Shown here: positions 27,646 through 41,600 of the stretch, one piece after another
How positions within the stretch are numbered: the stretch's first letter is position 1
Layout of the letters: every line of letters starts with the position of its first letter
DNA from: Plasmodium malariae
Taxonomy: Eukaryota > Apicomplexa > Aconoidasida > Haemosporida > Plasmodiidae
Assembly (NCBI RefSeq): GCF_900090045.1
Contig: NC_041783.1
Coordinates: forward strand, 1 to 64,000
DNA: 64,000 nt
Direction: 5' to 3'
Notes under the pieces: generated by a model
What the model was told of the DNA's origin: nothing
What the model saw: only the letters and a program-made list of their open reading frames with translations
Databases searched by the model: none
Program-made: the position numbers and the translations under genes

Positions 27646-29335
27646 ATGTTCATCCTAATACTTGTAGTTGTTATCACATTGTCAATATTTTTTCACAGTG
27701 CAACAAAGAAGGCCCATTTAAAAAATATAATATTTCTACATGTTTCTTGAAATTTTATATTTATTATATTTAAATTTTAAAATAAAATTATAATATATAT
27801 ATTACTAGTATTACTATGTCATTTTACTATACACCATTTGTAATAGGTTTAGGATGTTGAAGTAGAAATAAAAAAAAAAAAAAAAAAATTTGGTTAACTA
27901 TTAATAATAGATGCATATTACCATTTTGAAATAACTAAAATTTATGAAAATGCACGCTATAAATAGGTTCCCTAGAAAAGTAATGAAATCAAAAAAAAGT
28001 TGATACAAACACAAATATAGGAATAAATTCTAGAAAACTATCAAAAAAAGGGTTAACAATAGTACTATTGATATATACCCATATGTATTAGATCAATACA
28101 ACAATGAAAAATGGGAACTGGATAAGGCATATTTCTTATTATTCAATATAATATTTATAAAAAAAGAAAGCAAAAACACTTAATAATTGGGGAGTAATTG
28201 ATTCAGAATATATATGGAAAATTAAACATATGATAATAATATATTAAGTAGACAATATTATTTATGGAGCAAACTATTTAAAAAATTATACTCGAATACT
28301 AGATAAGAGGAAAAATAGGCATCTTTTCATAGATTTAAATTTAAAAGTATAAATGTTATAATACAATATATATATACGATAGAAGATAAAACAAAATTGC
28401 ATACAGTAATTTTTACTGTAATAAATCATATAACAGGAATAGAGAAAAGTACTTTAAAACGTTGAACGGTGAAGTACACGTTCAAGGTACAACAATATAT
28501 TTAAGAAGAATACTTTAAAGAATTAAATAAAAAATGTGATATATATACAATATTAATGAAGATACAGAATTATGGAAAAACAATTATGGAGCACTAAGTA
28601 GATATAAAATCCTTCTAAGAATACTATAAGCAATAAAGAATAAAACTTATAGAAAAATTATTACTATTGATATATATGATGGTTTTATAGTAATAAATAT
28701 ATGAATAATGAAGCACGCGTTAAAGAAGCTTTTTTAGTTCGACGATAAAAAATATTAAGAGAATAAATTATTCCGATAAAAATTCTTATACTTCATATAA
28801 TATGGAGAAAATAAAAGAGTCATATTAAAATTAATGAAAACAAGAAATTTTAGGAATATAAAGTTGAAGAACCCACTGAATACATAAGCAGACTTTCGAA
28901 TAGTTTTGATGTTGATGAAGAACTGATTTAATTTAAGGATAAGTATTTTCCTAATATAAAAAATTTTAAAAGAAAATACCATATAGGAAGAAGATAAAAG
29001 TATATCAAAGATATTACTAGAAGAAATTATGTAACAGTAAATAATAGATAGAAATAATGACTTAAGTTAACTAAATATTGTTCCTGATAAAAAAAATATA
29101 TATATATGAAAACAAAATCTAAAAGAAAAATTATAAAGAATTATATACGGAACACAATGAATAGAAAAAAAAACGGGAATACACAAAATTTAGTATATAC
29201 CAATAATAGAATCTTCATCTTCGGAATACAAAAAGGAATGAGAAGAAAACAATATAGAATGTATGAAGATACTCTAAGACAATTACCCAAAATAAATTAC
29301 GATTTCTACTCCATATTAAACAATCCTTATATATG
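27646..29335 (+). pseudogene. Decayed STP1/SURFIN-like gene, 3' part
   Basis: Several pieces in the order expected of the 3' half of an STP1-type surface protein can be read, with stops and frame changes between them. First comes a membrane segment MFILILVVVITLSIFF (27646 on). Near 27822-27880 is FYYTPF followed by a lysine run. Near 28055-28150 is STIDIYPYVLDQYNNEKWELDK, close to the IDIHxEVLxExxxxEWELxKxxF block I associate with STP1/SURFIN intracellular regions. Near 28260-28340 is NYTRILDKRKNRHLFIDLNL, like the next tryptophan-type repeat with its W residues lost. Coding-like patches continue, ending with an open 76-codon piece (29106-29336). No N-terminal cysteine-rich region was found. 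The assignment rests on remembered motifs and is moderate. Confidence 0.5.
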
Positions 29336-29419
29336 ATTATATTAATATGTTTATGCAACAACAGTTCATGTGAAAAACAAAAAGTAAAATACATCGAACA
29401 AAAAAAAAAAAAAAAAATA

Positions 29420-30019
29420 CAACTAATAATGAGAAAAAATGTAAAAATAAAAGCATCATATGAAAATTCATTAAAGAATGCGCAACATAATAAACAAGAT
29501 AAATAAAATAATTCTTATATTTTTGAAACAAAAAAAATATTCCTACATGGAGAAAGAAATATTTAAAGAACTTGATTATATAGATTTTCTTAAGGAAAAA
29601 AGGACTGTTAGTAATAAGACTTACAAAAAAATAACACTTGAAAAATACGGATTAAGTATTATTTTACTATTATTATTGTTCTTCTTATTATTAATAATTC
29701 CCACAATACATTTAACATAGCATTTCGTATATAAGAAGATGTGGTTGCTGAATTATGAAGGATTAATACTCAATTAGCAAAGTAAAATAAATGAATATTT
29801 TCAACTCTATAAGAAAAGTTAAAAGATAGTTTGTCATGCTTATCGGGGTTTTTAGATGAACATCCCACTAAAGGAAAAATATCTGTTCTAAGACATTAAA
29901 TTGGAACACTAATATTTTTCATAAATTTCATTATGTTAGTCATTGCTCTTATATTCAACGCTTTTTATTACCATAATAAAGTTAAAAAACATAAAAAAAT
30001 CAAGTTCAGCAAAAGATAA
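29420..30019 (+). pseudogene. 5'-truncated fam-l-type remnant
   Basis: This begins in coding-like sequence NSYIFETKK, loses one base in the A run near 29531-29538, and continues as YSYMEKEIFKELDYIDFL (the fam-l signature) into a membrane segment SIILLLLLFFLLLIIP, then a stop at 29718. The middle is scrambled, but the C-terminal piece LVIALIFNAFYYHNKVKKHKKIKFSKR with TAA at 30017-30019 is a proper family end. No exon 1 and no R-x-L-x-K motif are present: upstream sequence is STP1-like remnant, so the 5' half was replaced or lost. It is a same-strand neighbour of the intact fam-m at 32558. Confidence 0.75.
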
Positions 30020-32557
30020 AATACAGAGTAAGGAATATATATATATTCTTAAAGAATTTCCTAATATGTAGTAATAGATACAATATTTTTAATCTTATTA
30101 AACACAATCATAATATCTTTAATTTTGTATATGTCCCAATATATATATGGCATTTTTTACAGACAGCAGTGAAAAAATATATTCTTAGTTTCATTGTGAA
30201 TTTGAAGGTTTTAATGTCCTTTAAATAGTAATATAAGGAATTAATTCAACTGGACTAAATACTAATAATATGTAAGCGCATATTTTTAAGCATAGTTTCA
30301 TTTAAAAATATATATATATATATATGCGCTAAATTAGTATATGACATCACACAACATATATAATTACTGAAGTAAAATATTTATATTCTACTAAAAAATT
30401 GTTTCTTTTTTTTTTTTGTCTTATTACTGTCTAAAATGATAATTAGTTTAGTCTATTAAGAAAATATATTATTAGTTTTGAATCAAAAATAAACGTACTT
30501 TATTTTGTATTCAATGAAAAGACGTGAATATACTTTGTTATATTGATATTTAAATTTTTTAGTTATATATGAAATTTAATATTCTATAAGGTGTACTCTA
30601 TGTGGAACAAGTTACAAAGTGTATTAATTTAAATACCTTTTTCACGGATATTCCTTTTTTTTATATGATATAAGTATATATAAATGTATAATAAAAAATT
30701 ATACTCAATAAATACTAATTATTTATAATTCTTATATAAATAATGAATTATATATCATTACAGACATTTAAGATCTCAAATAAATTACTACTTAATTATT
30801 CACATTAATTGTGGTGTAAATTAAATTTTGAATAAACGAATTAAATATATATAATAACGTAAGTATATAAATACAAGAAATATAAACATTTCATTCTTTC
30901 AAAGATTAAATTAACAAATAAAATACGGTTATATATTAAAAAATAATTTGTTTAAATTGTTTTCTGTTTTTGTTTTAGTTTTTTTCATAATGATATATTG
31001 CTGAAATGGTATTATGTAACTATAAATATAAAAATGTTCATATAAAATATTAATAAAAAAGTATTTTTTTCTGAAATAATACAATGATAAACAGATAAAT
31101 ATTTCTTTATATATTCTAATTTTAGTTTGTCCATAAATATATTGTGTAATATGTTAGCACTTTAAAGATGTACAAAAATATAAGTTATTTATATTAAGCA
31201 TTATTAATTATCTCTATTCTAATAATAATTTAAAAAAAAATAAAATACGTGAAAAAAAGAATTATCTTTTTGTAGATAATATATAAATACTTATCATTTT
31301 ATTTCTTTTGGATAAGTATATTTTATTTTTAAAAAGTAAATATTTTTTTAAATGCTTAATTAAATAAATATAATTTGTATGTTTTTGTCTACAGCATTTT
31401 ATTGGGTAGTTTTCAAATATTAAATATTATTTTTCATAGACTCAAATGAAAATTATAATTTGAATATAAGTTCTAGTTATTACATTTACATACTCTTTAA
31501 GTATAATCATTAAATAAGTGAAATAACGTATCCATATTTTTTCCTTTGCAACTTTCCACATATGATATACAGAAAATGAGGCAGGTACATATGATCATAT
31601 CAGCATAGAAAAATTAAAAATATTTCTAATTAGAATATTAATAGTACATTTAAAATTATGTTTACAATTTATATATCTTCTAAATATATATTATTATTTA
31701 AAAAAAATAAATTAGTTGAATATGAATGTTTTTCATATAGAAATAGCATTATAAATTAATCTTAATTTAGAATTAAAATTTTTGAAAATCATGGCAGAAA
31801 AATAAAAAGATAGATTTTATGAATCTTTAGATTATATATGATTTTTATAGATTAAATAACATGCTAAAATTTTGATTTTTCAAAATTATATTATACCCTA
31901 TAAAAAAATACACATGTTTACCCAATAAGTAATGTAATTCCTATATATAACAGAACAAAATGCACAAAAAAAAAATTTCTTCCTGTATTATTATATTTCA
32001 ATAAATAATATATTTTAGGAATATTAATTTATTGAAATATATCTTTATACAATGAGAATTATTTAAAGGATAACCTTTTTAAAATTAGCAATTATATTTT
32101 TAATATGAAGAGCATTATATAATATATATATTCTCTACATTCTGCATGCTATGTAAACTAAATATTTTTGTATAATAATAAATCGTATATTTTTTTTTTT
32201 GTTTATTCTCAATAAGATTAATACGAAATCTATTTAATCAGTTATTTAGAGAAAATAATTACATAATATTTTTTCAATATTTATAAATAAATATATATTA
32301 TTTTATTTTAATAAATGTTAGTTTTTTTTTTTTTTTTTTCATATCATTAACGTTAAAAATTTTTTAAATATTTTTAAAGATTTATTTCTTGTATATACAG
32401 TAAAATACATTATAATTATATATATTTTATTAAGTATTTATAAATCAATAAAAAAAACGTATTTTTAAATAATTATAACATCCCTTAAAATTGGCAACAA
32501 TATATATTATTATTAATATTTCCCTTAATATATATATATATACGAATGACCTATATA
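30020..32557. other. Spacer; 3' flank paralogous to 33426-35500
   Basis: A block near 31140-31200 (TGTTAGCACTTTAAAGATGTA...) matches 34570-34630, and AAAATGAGGC at about 31573 matches 35011. This shows that the DNA downstream of two different family genes has a common origin. The last ~500 bases are the 5' flank of the fam-m gene, with a poly(T) tract at 32322-32339. No gene seen. Confidence 0.5.
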
Positions 32558-33425
32558 ATGGAACAAAAAATTAATTCTTTCTTATTTTATAAAATTTCTG
32601 TGTTTATGATTTTAAGTTGGATTTATCATATTTATTGTGATACAGTATGATAATATTATATGTGGATTTCTGTAAATTTTACATTTTCCGTGTTTTATAT
32701 TTTTTAATAATGTTTATTACTGTTAGATTATTTATGGTACCAAATAACATATATTAACATAATTTTTTTAGAGAACTGTTAACAAATTTTTGGATGAGAA
32801 TTGGACACCATGTAGAAGGTTAGATACAAGAAATTATCGTTTACTAGCTAAATATAAACAGAATAAGGATTCAAATAATTTAGGTTTGAAAGGGGATAAA
32901 CCATTTAGTGGAGAAGAGAACAAAGAAACAAACAAACTATATAATAGAAGTCCATTAAATAAGGCACAATACTATACAGAAGTTATAGACTATGATAATG
33001 CAATGTTTGACGGTAAACACTTCCATTTTGAAAGAAAATTGATTAAAAAAAAAGACTATGATGATTTACTTGAAAAAAAAAGGAGAACTTGTGATATAGC
33101 TTTAAAAAAAATAAAATTCAGAAAATATAGATATGGAGCTTTTATGTTTTTCCTTTTTTTCTTGTTCGCAATTGGACTGCCAATATTGCAACAATTTAAA
33201 TACTTGAAAATTGCAGGGGATTGGATTAAATCTAATTTATCCTTAGATCCATTATGGACTGCAGTAGAAAGTGTCCTAAGTGGAGCTAAAAATCATTTTT
33301 TTCTAATATCATTTTTAATATTAATGTTTATATTGTCCGTCTTACTTCTAATAGCGTTATATAAGATCTTAATAAATAATGAAAAATATAATAAAATTAA
33401 GTTAATGTCCGAATTTAATGAATAA
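32558..33425 (+). CDS. fam-m-type exported protein, intact
   Basis: Exon 1 (32558-32644) encodes MEQKINSFLF... with a hydrophobic core, 29 residues, and ends at donor GTATGATAAT. The intron ends TTTTTTTAG at 32771. Exon 2 (32772-33425) is in phase 0, giving 246 residues. Visible parts: RLLAK at 52-56, a charged variable stretch to about 90, the YYTEVIDYDNAMFDGKHFHFE signature (96-116, HFHF at 112-115), a basic amphipathic stretch with CDIALKKIKF, membrane segments at about 151-171 and 205-226, and the NNEKYNKIKLM tail. Length agrees with the roughly 250 residues I recall for the family. Function is unknown; export to the infected red cell surface or its membranes is predicted from the signal, motif and spans. 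It is the only intact plus-strand member here. Confidence 0.9.
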
Positions 33426-36400
33426 TTAGAAATAAATATTTTTATGTAAGGAAATTGTCAACATTAACTAATATATATAATATTATTACGGAATACATTC
33501 TTATAAAACATATATATAACTGTTATTATTTTACAAATACATGTATGTATAATTTTTCTTTTTAATATAGAAGAAAAAAAAAAGTTAAATTAATTATTTT
33601 TTCGTTAATAAGAATATTATAATATTTTTAAAATTTTATTTTATATTATTTTTTCACTTTAATTGCATATTATGGTTTAATATATATAATATTTCTATTT
33701 CATTGTAATCTTATAAAAAATATAGTTTTGTTCACTGAAATTAATATATAAAAGAACAATAAAAATCATTGTATGCGAATAATGCATTATCTATATTCGA
33801 ACTAAAAATGCTACTTCACGTTTTTATATTTTTGTAGAATGCAAGGATTTTCTTGGTTCATCTTATGGTAAAAATTCATAATTATCTTTAAAATGATAAT
33901 AAATGTGACATTTTTAGATTTTAATTAAACAAAGTAAACGTATATTATTTCTTTAACATATAAAAACAAATTTTATTTACCTTAAAAAATAACTGTTAAT
34001 ATTTATTTTATAAAATAATAATTATGAGAAATATATTATAATCTATATATTTTGTAACATACATTATAATATATTCTTATTTCTTTCTTTTGAAAATCAG
34101 ATATAATATTTTATAAATATATTAAAAAATAATGTCTCTATAAAATGTGTATTATTTATAATTTTTTGATAAATTAAGACTACAAAGTCATTAGAACTAA
34201 ATTAATAATTGAAGCCATTAAATGTTTTATTAATATTCATAATTACGCGGCTAATTTCATAGTGAATATTTAAAAATGTACTATATATATATTATTTTTT
34301 TTTTTTAGTTCATTAAAAGTATAAAATAATGAATTAAATATTATCACATATATGTAGAAATAATATATTTAAAATTCTTCCTTTTTTATCTTAGTTTTTT
34401 CAAAATAGTTCAGTTCTAAGAAGGTGTTATATATATATAAATATAAAAATTTTCTTTTAAGGTAGTAAAATTACATATAACTTTTCATAAAATTATATAA
34501 ATATATATATGCATATATTTATATATATGTTATAATTTTTCCTAAGGTTTATATATATATTATACAGAGTGTTAATACCGCTTTGAAGATGTATAAATAT
34601 ATGTATAGTTTATACTGACAATTAATAATTTCTTAAAAAATAAATCTTATTTTTAAAACATAATAAAAATGAAAAAATGAATTATTTTTTATGGATAATT
34701 TATAGATGCGCAACATTCATTTTATTTTTTAATCATGCTTTAATAATATATATTTAAAAAGTTAATCTACTTTTTTTTTTTTTTACAATATTTAACTAAA
34801 TAAATATAAGACATTCTACATTCCAACATTTTGCACCTAATTTTTATTCAATAAATTTGAATTTTCATAGATTCTGAAGGAAATTGTAGAGCAATATTAA
34901 TATATTTTTTATTTCTAATAACTTCATATATTTCAAAAAGTACTGCTTAAACCATTTTATAAAGAATTCGTATATTTTTCCTTGTAAATGTATTCATGGG
35001 ATCTACATAAAATGAGGCGAACACATGTGAACAATACTGCATGGGAAATTAAAAATGTTAAAATTAGAATTTTAATAAGATAATTAATTATTTTCATTAT
35101 TTTATTTTCTAATATTTCTTTTTGTTTATATTATATATTACTATAATTTCTTAAAATATATGTTTACTTGTAAGCAATTTTCTTGTGCACAAATGTATAA
35201 TGTAATCCTATTGTGATAATATATATATATATATATATATGTATATATTTTTCTTTTTTACATTTAAAATTATAATAAAAATAAAATAATCATTTCTAAA
35301 AACAAGATATAAATGGTATTAACATTTTAATTTGAAGTCATCTAAAGTTTTAAGATACCCGTACATATTTATCTAAAATTTTAAAAAAAATATTACAATA
35401 AAAAGAATTACAAACTTTTTGTTCGCTATACACCATATTATAACTATCCTTATATTTATTTTTATATTATTCATAGTAAGACTAAATATAAATACTTTAA
35501 TGTTTTAAATTTTTTCATCATAAAAACGGGGTTAACACATGAAAATTCGTAACTAATCTGTTTATTAGTTGTATTATGAAATAAATTACAGAAATGTAAA
35601 AAACCAATTTAACAATAATAATTGAATTAATTCAAATTCTCATGAATCCTTCAGAATACATATTTTTATTAAAGTTTTCTTTATATCCCTATATATTTAA
35701 TAGAAATATTTACAGATTTATGCGTTTAATTTTGTCAAGAATAAAAATAGAAATCCTCTTTTGTCATCATTATATTTTATGATAAGTATATAAATATATT
35801 TTTATAAAACATAATTAAATCAAAATTAAATAAGTATAATAATAAAAGGATAAACATAAGAATCCTATCGTTCATTGAAAGAAAGTAATAATGTGTAAAT
35901 TTAAAAAACGTCTACAAAAAATTCTACTAAAAATTATATAACACCAATATGTATTCTATATTTTTTATAGAACTAACCTAATATCTAAGTCTTGAAATAG
36001 TTAATTTTTCCTTGACTAAATGTGTAAAACATAAGTATATCTCATTATTAAAGGTATATATATATATATTAACATTTTTCTTTCTTCTAGATATATTATC
36101 ACTTATAATACTCATTTATCTTGAACATAATTTCTATAATAATTGATTATTCTACTTTCAATCAATTATGTCATTAACGTTATATAGCTATAGTGTATAT
36201 AACATTTTTTATCTCAGTGTATTGTTTAAAAATAAAAAATAATATACTACATACATTTTCAGACAAAATTTTATTTTCCCTTTGTTTCACTAATTAACCA
36301 TTGTACATTGACATTAACAACAAGTTTATTAATTCTTCTTAACTATTCTAGTAAAGCTAATAGAATCACAAAAATATATATTTTAATGAATAAAGAAAAT

Positions 36401-37777
36401 GAGTGAAATTTCGATTCCCATCTAATATTTTTTTACAAAAATATTTTTCTTATTTTACTATAGTACTTTATTAATATTGATTTATATTTTAATTAATTTA
36501 TTATATTAAAAAGTTATTTAACATATTTATATAGTATGAACATTTACCTACATTTGATAAATAAAAAATTAAAAAAAAAAAACAAAAAAAATAAAGAAAT
36601 GAATAAAGTTAATGCTCCTTTTAGAAAACATATAATTCAATAAATATACAAAAAAAGTATAAAACAAACATAAATTAAATGAAAAATTTGAATTATTAAT
36701 TATTTATTCTTTTTATTATACATAAATATTAGTAAGATATATCCTTCTAAAACAATTAAAAAAAATATATATAATATTCCATATTACGTTAAAAAGTTGA
36801 ACCTATTGTTAACCAAAAACTGTAAAGTAAAAAGTGTAAACATAATTATATTTATAATTCAAAATAAGAATTTTTCTGAATAAAATTATTAAAATAAACA
36901 AAAAAACGCTTATCAATTATACTATTTAAACATCATAAATATGATATATATATTTGTGCCTTACAAAGAAAATTATATTATTGATTAAACAAATTACTTA
37001 ATAATAGTAAAATAACAATTAATCAAAATAAAATTAAAATTAGTTATTTCATATATTCATGAAGTTGCATTTATGATATTATTTATTAGGTTTCATTGAT
37101 TTTCTATTTTTTAAATTTAATCCTAGCTATTATAAAATAAATTTATATTTTAAGCAAAAAAAAAAAATGTATTGTAACAATATTTATTCAGCTCATAATA
37201 TATTTTTTATTTATATACATATAAAAAAAATTATAAAAAAAGAATACATATATATATATATATATATATAACCATACAACTACATACATTCACTTCGTTT
37301 CTTCATACTAATAGCAAGACACTTTTATTCTTAATTAAAAAAACTCATAAATTTTTTATGTATTCCATATAATACAAATTTAATACTAAAATAAGTTAAG
37401 AAATAATCCATACTGTCTTTTTATATATTTACAAAAATAAATTGATACTTATGACAATAAAATTATATAAGCTTTTATATATATATACCAAGTTATATAT
37501 ATTTTTCAAAAAAATTTTCTTGTTACATACAGAATTATACATATAAATTGCAATATTGATGTAAAATAAAAAGATACTTTAATATAAAATGTGAATAAGA
37601 TTAAAGCATTCAAAGTTACAAAAAATTTAATATGTAACATCTTACAGTTCCTGATAAAAAAAAAACGCTCACCTAAAGGTCTACCTATTAAACCTATTAA
37701 ATTATAATTACTTTTGTTATTTTTGCATATCAATCAAGATATTATAGTTTTTTATAATTATAAAATACTATTTTACT
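33426..37777. other. Intergenic between convergent genes
   Basis: The left half is the 3' flank shared with 30020-32100. A pure TA run lies at 35219-35240 and another at 37248-37271. A 75-codon minus frame at 37506-37733, just beyond the next gene's stop, is probably its 3' untranslated region. Nothing else supported. Confidence 0.5.
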
Positions 37778-38619
37778 TTAAGAAAGATGCTTCGTATAAT
37801 ACATATCACTCTTTATACGTAATAACTTTCCATATTTTATAGATTTCATGCAGATGTAAAAAAGCCCTACTAAAATAATAATCCATAATATATATATTGG
37901 TACAATATTTCTAATAATCTGATTTACGCCTGCATTAGCATACTTAAATAAACCAAACAATAGTGCATATATTACTCCAACTATTAAATGGACAATAAAT
38001 AAAACAAAAAATTCACTATCTTTTCTTTGTATATATTTTTTTATAAACTTAAAATCAGAATTTGTACAATACCTAAGTACATTTTTATAATATATTTTGT
38101 CTAACGTTCTTTTCCCAGAATAGTTATTTACCTTATTGTTTACAGAAGATTTATTTTCCCCAACTTGATTATAGCCTACTGAATAATGTGAGGTACATTC
38201 TCTTGGAAGTTTAATTTTTCCTTTGGACACTCTTCCATTCTTATATATATGTTTCTTTTCGTATTCTCCATTATATCGAATACCTTTTTTTTCATGTGCT
38301 ATATTTAAACACTTTTCCTTTTTATACTTTGCTAGTAAGCGATAATTTTTTGTACATAATTTTTCATCAATAACGTCCTTCTCATACAAATATTTACAAA
38401 TACTACTCTAAAATAACAAAAGAAATATTCAAAATATAGAAAAATAAATAAATCGTAATATGAAATATCAATAGAAATATAAAAAACACAAAAATGAACA
38501 ACAAAGATATCTTTAATTAAAATATGTCATGCGACTTCACTATTAAAACGATATATCCATGTTAAAATGAGAAATGCCCCGATTTTAATAAATAAGAGTA
38601 GCTTAGATTTCACTTTCAT
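37778..38619 (-). CDS. Exported two-span protein with family export module and distinct C-terminal half
   Basis: Exon 1 starts at 38619 (MKVKSKLLLFIKIGAF...) and is clearly of the fam-l/fam-m type. At the usual 29-codon boundary the donor reads GC (GTC|GCATGAC); the alternative GT is three bases earlier (GAA|GTCGCA). Both keep phase 0. Exon 2 (38407-37778) starts after ATTTTAG and carries RLLAK at 52-56. From about residue 70 on it matches neither class: no KKYSH, no HFHF. It has YYKNVLRYCTNSDFKFIKK (about 135-153), then membrane segments at about 161-181 and 197-216 and a basic tail. Product about 238 residues. Function unknown; a third class of exported two-span protein, or a chimera. The open frame is intact; splicing is the doubtful point. 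Confidence 0.8.
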
Positions 38620-41600
38620 ACTGTATATTTTTAATATAGTAATATGTCTTGCTAATAACAAACTATTGACAATAAATATATTTTCATTCAAAAGGGACAC
38701 TATATTTTTTTTAATAAAAAAATAATAATACGCATATAATAAGTATAATACAGATTACAACATGGAAAATGTAACGGAACTCTAAAATTGTATTAACATA
38801 TTTTAACCTTAATATTATTCACAAAAGGCAAACACTAATTTAATAACATAATTTTAATGTATTAATAATTATATAAAATACTTAATTTTGTTATTTAGTG
38901 CAGTAAAATAACTAAATAGATATTATACCAATCCTTTTCAAAATAAATTAAAAAAAAATATATGAGTTCTCAATAATTGAAAACATACATTTTATAAAAA
39001 ATATACAATGTATAAAATGTACATTATACAATTTTCTGTATATTAAGAGAATAAATGCTAATTATAATTATATTTCCTTGCTAATAATTACTTTTAGATA
39101 AACATTATATTTTGGAACAAAAGTTTATTATTTTTAAAAAACATTATCATAATATAATAATAGTAATAATGAACTAAAATAGAAACATTTTTACAAATAT
39201 TGTATAGTTTTAATTTTAAAAATAGTAATTTTTACGGTTTTATTTATATTTGAAAAATCAATATTATATGATACCTATGTACTAAAAAAATATGAATTTT
39301 AAAATCAATTAAAAAAAATAGAGTTCTTATATTTGTATAATAAATTTTAAAAATTATAATTTATAACTATGTTTAATTTATTCCACTACTTCTAAATGAA
39401 AATTTTTAAAAATTTCCTCTTTATATATTTTTATTTTAATAAAAAGTATACTTTCTTAAGAAATATTAATAAAATTTAAAGAAAAATAAAAAAAAAATGG
39501 AGATTAAAATTAAAATTGGTGTGAACATCGTGTATACAATATAATAAAGTAATAGATATTTCTAACGAAATATATTTACCATTTGAATATTATATACGCG
39601 TTTTTAAATTTACATAATAAATAAAAAAATAACATAGTAAATTTGTAAAATGTATGATTTCGTAATTTTACTACTAATAATATTTGAACAAATAAATAAC
39701 TTTTAGTTAATTCATTTACATATACATTATAATAAAAACAGTTTTTACAAATACAAATTAATGAACGTAATATTATATATTGATAAATATATCTATAACA
39801 GCAAAATTATTCTCTATTAACATATTTACTTTTCTATATATTTTGGAGAAAGAAAAATTATAAATTACAAAAATATTATATAATTAATAATTTAATATAG
39901 ATCATCTAATATAGAACTCAATTTTTTTCTCTTAAAATATTTCTATTCTAAGGATAAACTTAAAAAATTAAAAAATTAAAAAAAATATACTTAAAAGAAA
40001 TTAAAATTTTTCTATATATATTGTTTTCAGTTAAATTCACTATAAGACTGGCATTTGTGAAATACATTATTTAGTTTCTTATAGGTTTTAGTACATTGGA
40101 TTATGTCAATTTTTTACGTAATTAATAATTTAATGTATAGTATAAGATAAACCAATTAAAATTTTACAATAACCTATATAGTAAAATTATTAAATAATTT
40201 GAGGAAAATAAGTGCATATATTATAAAATCATGGTAAACATTTGTATATGAACACAACTTTTTCCACATAGTAACATTCACTGTTTGTAAAAATATTTAT
40301 GAATCATTTTCTTAAAAAATAATTATTTATCTGTATGAATTATTTATGTTATTCTTAAATTAAATATATAGTACACAAATACTCTAACGTCCTAGTAATA
40401 CCTTAAATTTTCTTATTAATTATACATTCTAATAGACAATTGTATTCTTATATATATATATATATGCACAATATAAGTCAATAAATTACACATATATTTA
40501 CCATTATAACTTCTTTATATTTAATAAAAAATTTTATTGCATAATAATAAAACAAGTTTAATATAAAGCAATAATAAATTTCAATTTTAAAAATATTATT
40601 TTCATTTTTATACTAGATATACCCTATTAAAGATAAAAAATATTAATTTAAATATTAAATTTTTATTTAATGTAATATATTTTATATTTTCAATATAATT
40701 CATATAGTGAAACTTAAGCTTTTTTCTTATACAATAAAACAAAAAATACTTAAAATGATTTCCTGTTATATAATTTGTCATATATAGTATATGCTTCACA
40801 TTTTCGAAAAAGTTACAATAATACATTTTATACATAATATCCTTTAATCTATGATGAAACATGTTATTGTTTATAAAATAATCATATATATAAATGTATC
40901 TTGCAAAATGGCAATAATTTTTTTATGCAAATACAAAATATTAAAATTGAATATGTTACTTATAAAATACTTATGACTAAGTGCAAAAGTATATAGCTTT
41001 AACAATTTTTTAATGATGATCGTGAGACCCTTAAATCTAGAAAAATCCAAGTTCCTGTAAGAACTTCATTAGGTGATCACAACCATGAGAAAAAAAACTA
41101 CTCACGTTAAAAGACATGAAATTATTTATTAATTTCCACTAATTACATTAACAACTATTACATCATTTTTCTTATTTTTTCTTTTGCTAACAATATAAAT
41201 TATTCCAATTAAAATAATGAGTGAATTTCCATAATATCTCAAATCTGCTAAGACATGATATTACTATAGTAGGAGTTTTGTATTTACGAACATGTAATTT
41301 TTTTTGTAAAACTATTCTATCCAATCCGGAAAATTACGTTTATTCATTAAGGAGAAAAGTAAATTCATGGAAATCTGTAGATAAGTACAATAAACACACA
41401 TCGACAAGTAGCTGTGTATAAAATTAGATGTGTTCATGTGGTAGCGCATATTATATAACACATTATACTCGGAGACTTATTTAAAGAAACCATTATTATA
41501 TAATATATTAATAATCTCTACTTATACCATGAAAAAAAAAATTAAATTTGTTGAAATTATTTAATTTATAAGTATATTTTATAATATATTTCTAATAAAA

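Noticed and set aside
28755..28982. Minus-strand frame over the STP1-like remnant
   Set aside because: The plus strand carries the recognisable residues; this is the antisense shadow.
37506..37733. 75-codon minus frame just beyond the stop of the gene at 37778
   Set aside because: No acceptor joins it in frame, and it reads like AT-rich 3' untranslated sequence.
41129..41421. Membrane-like minus patch and 66-codon plus frame in a less AT-rich region
   Set aside because: Tempting, as the patch ends in a basic tail, but there is no splice signal, signature or second copy to support either strand.
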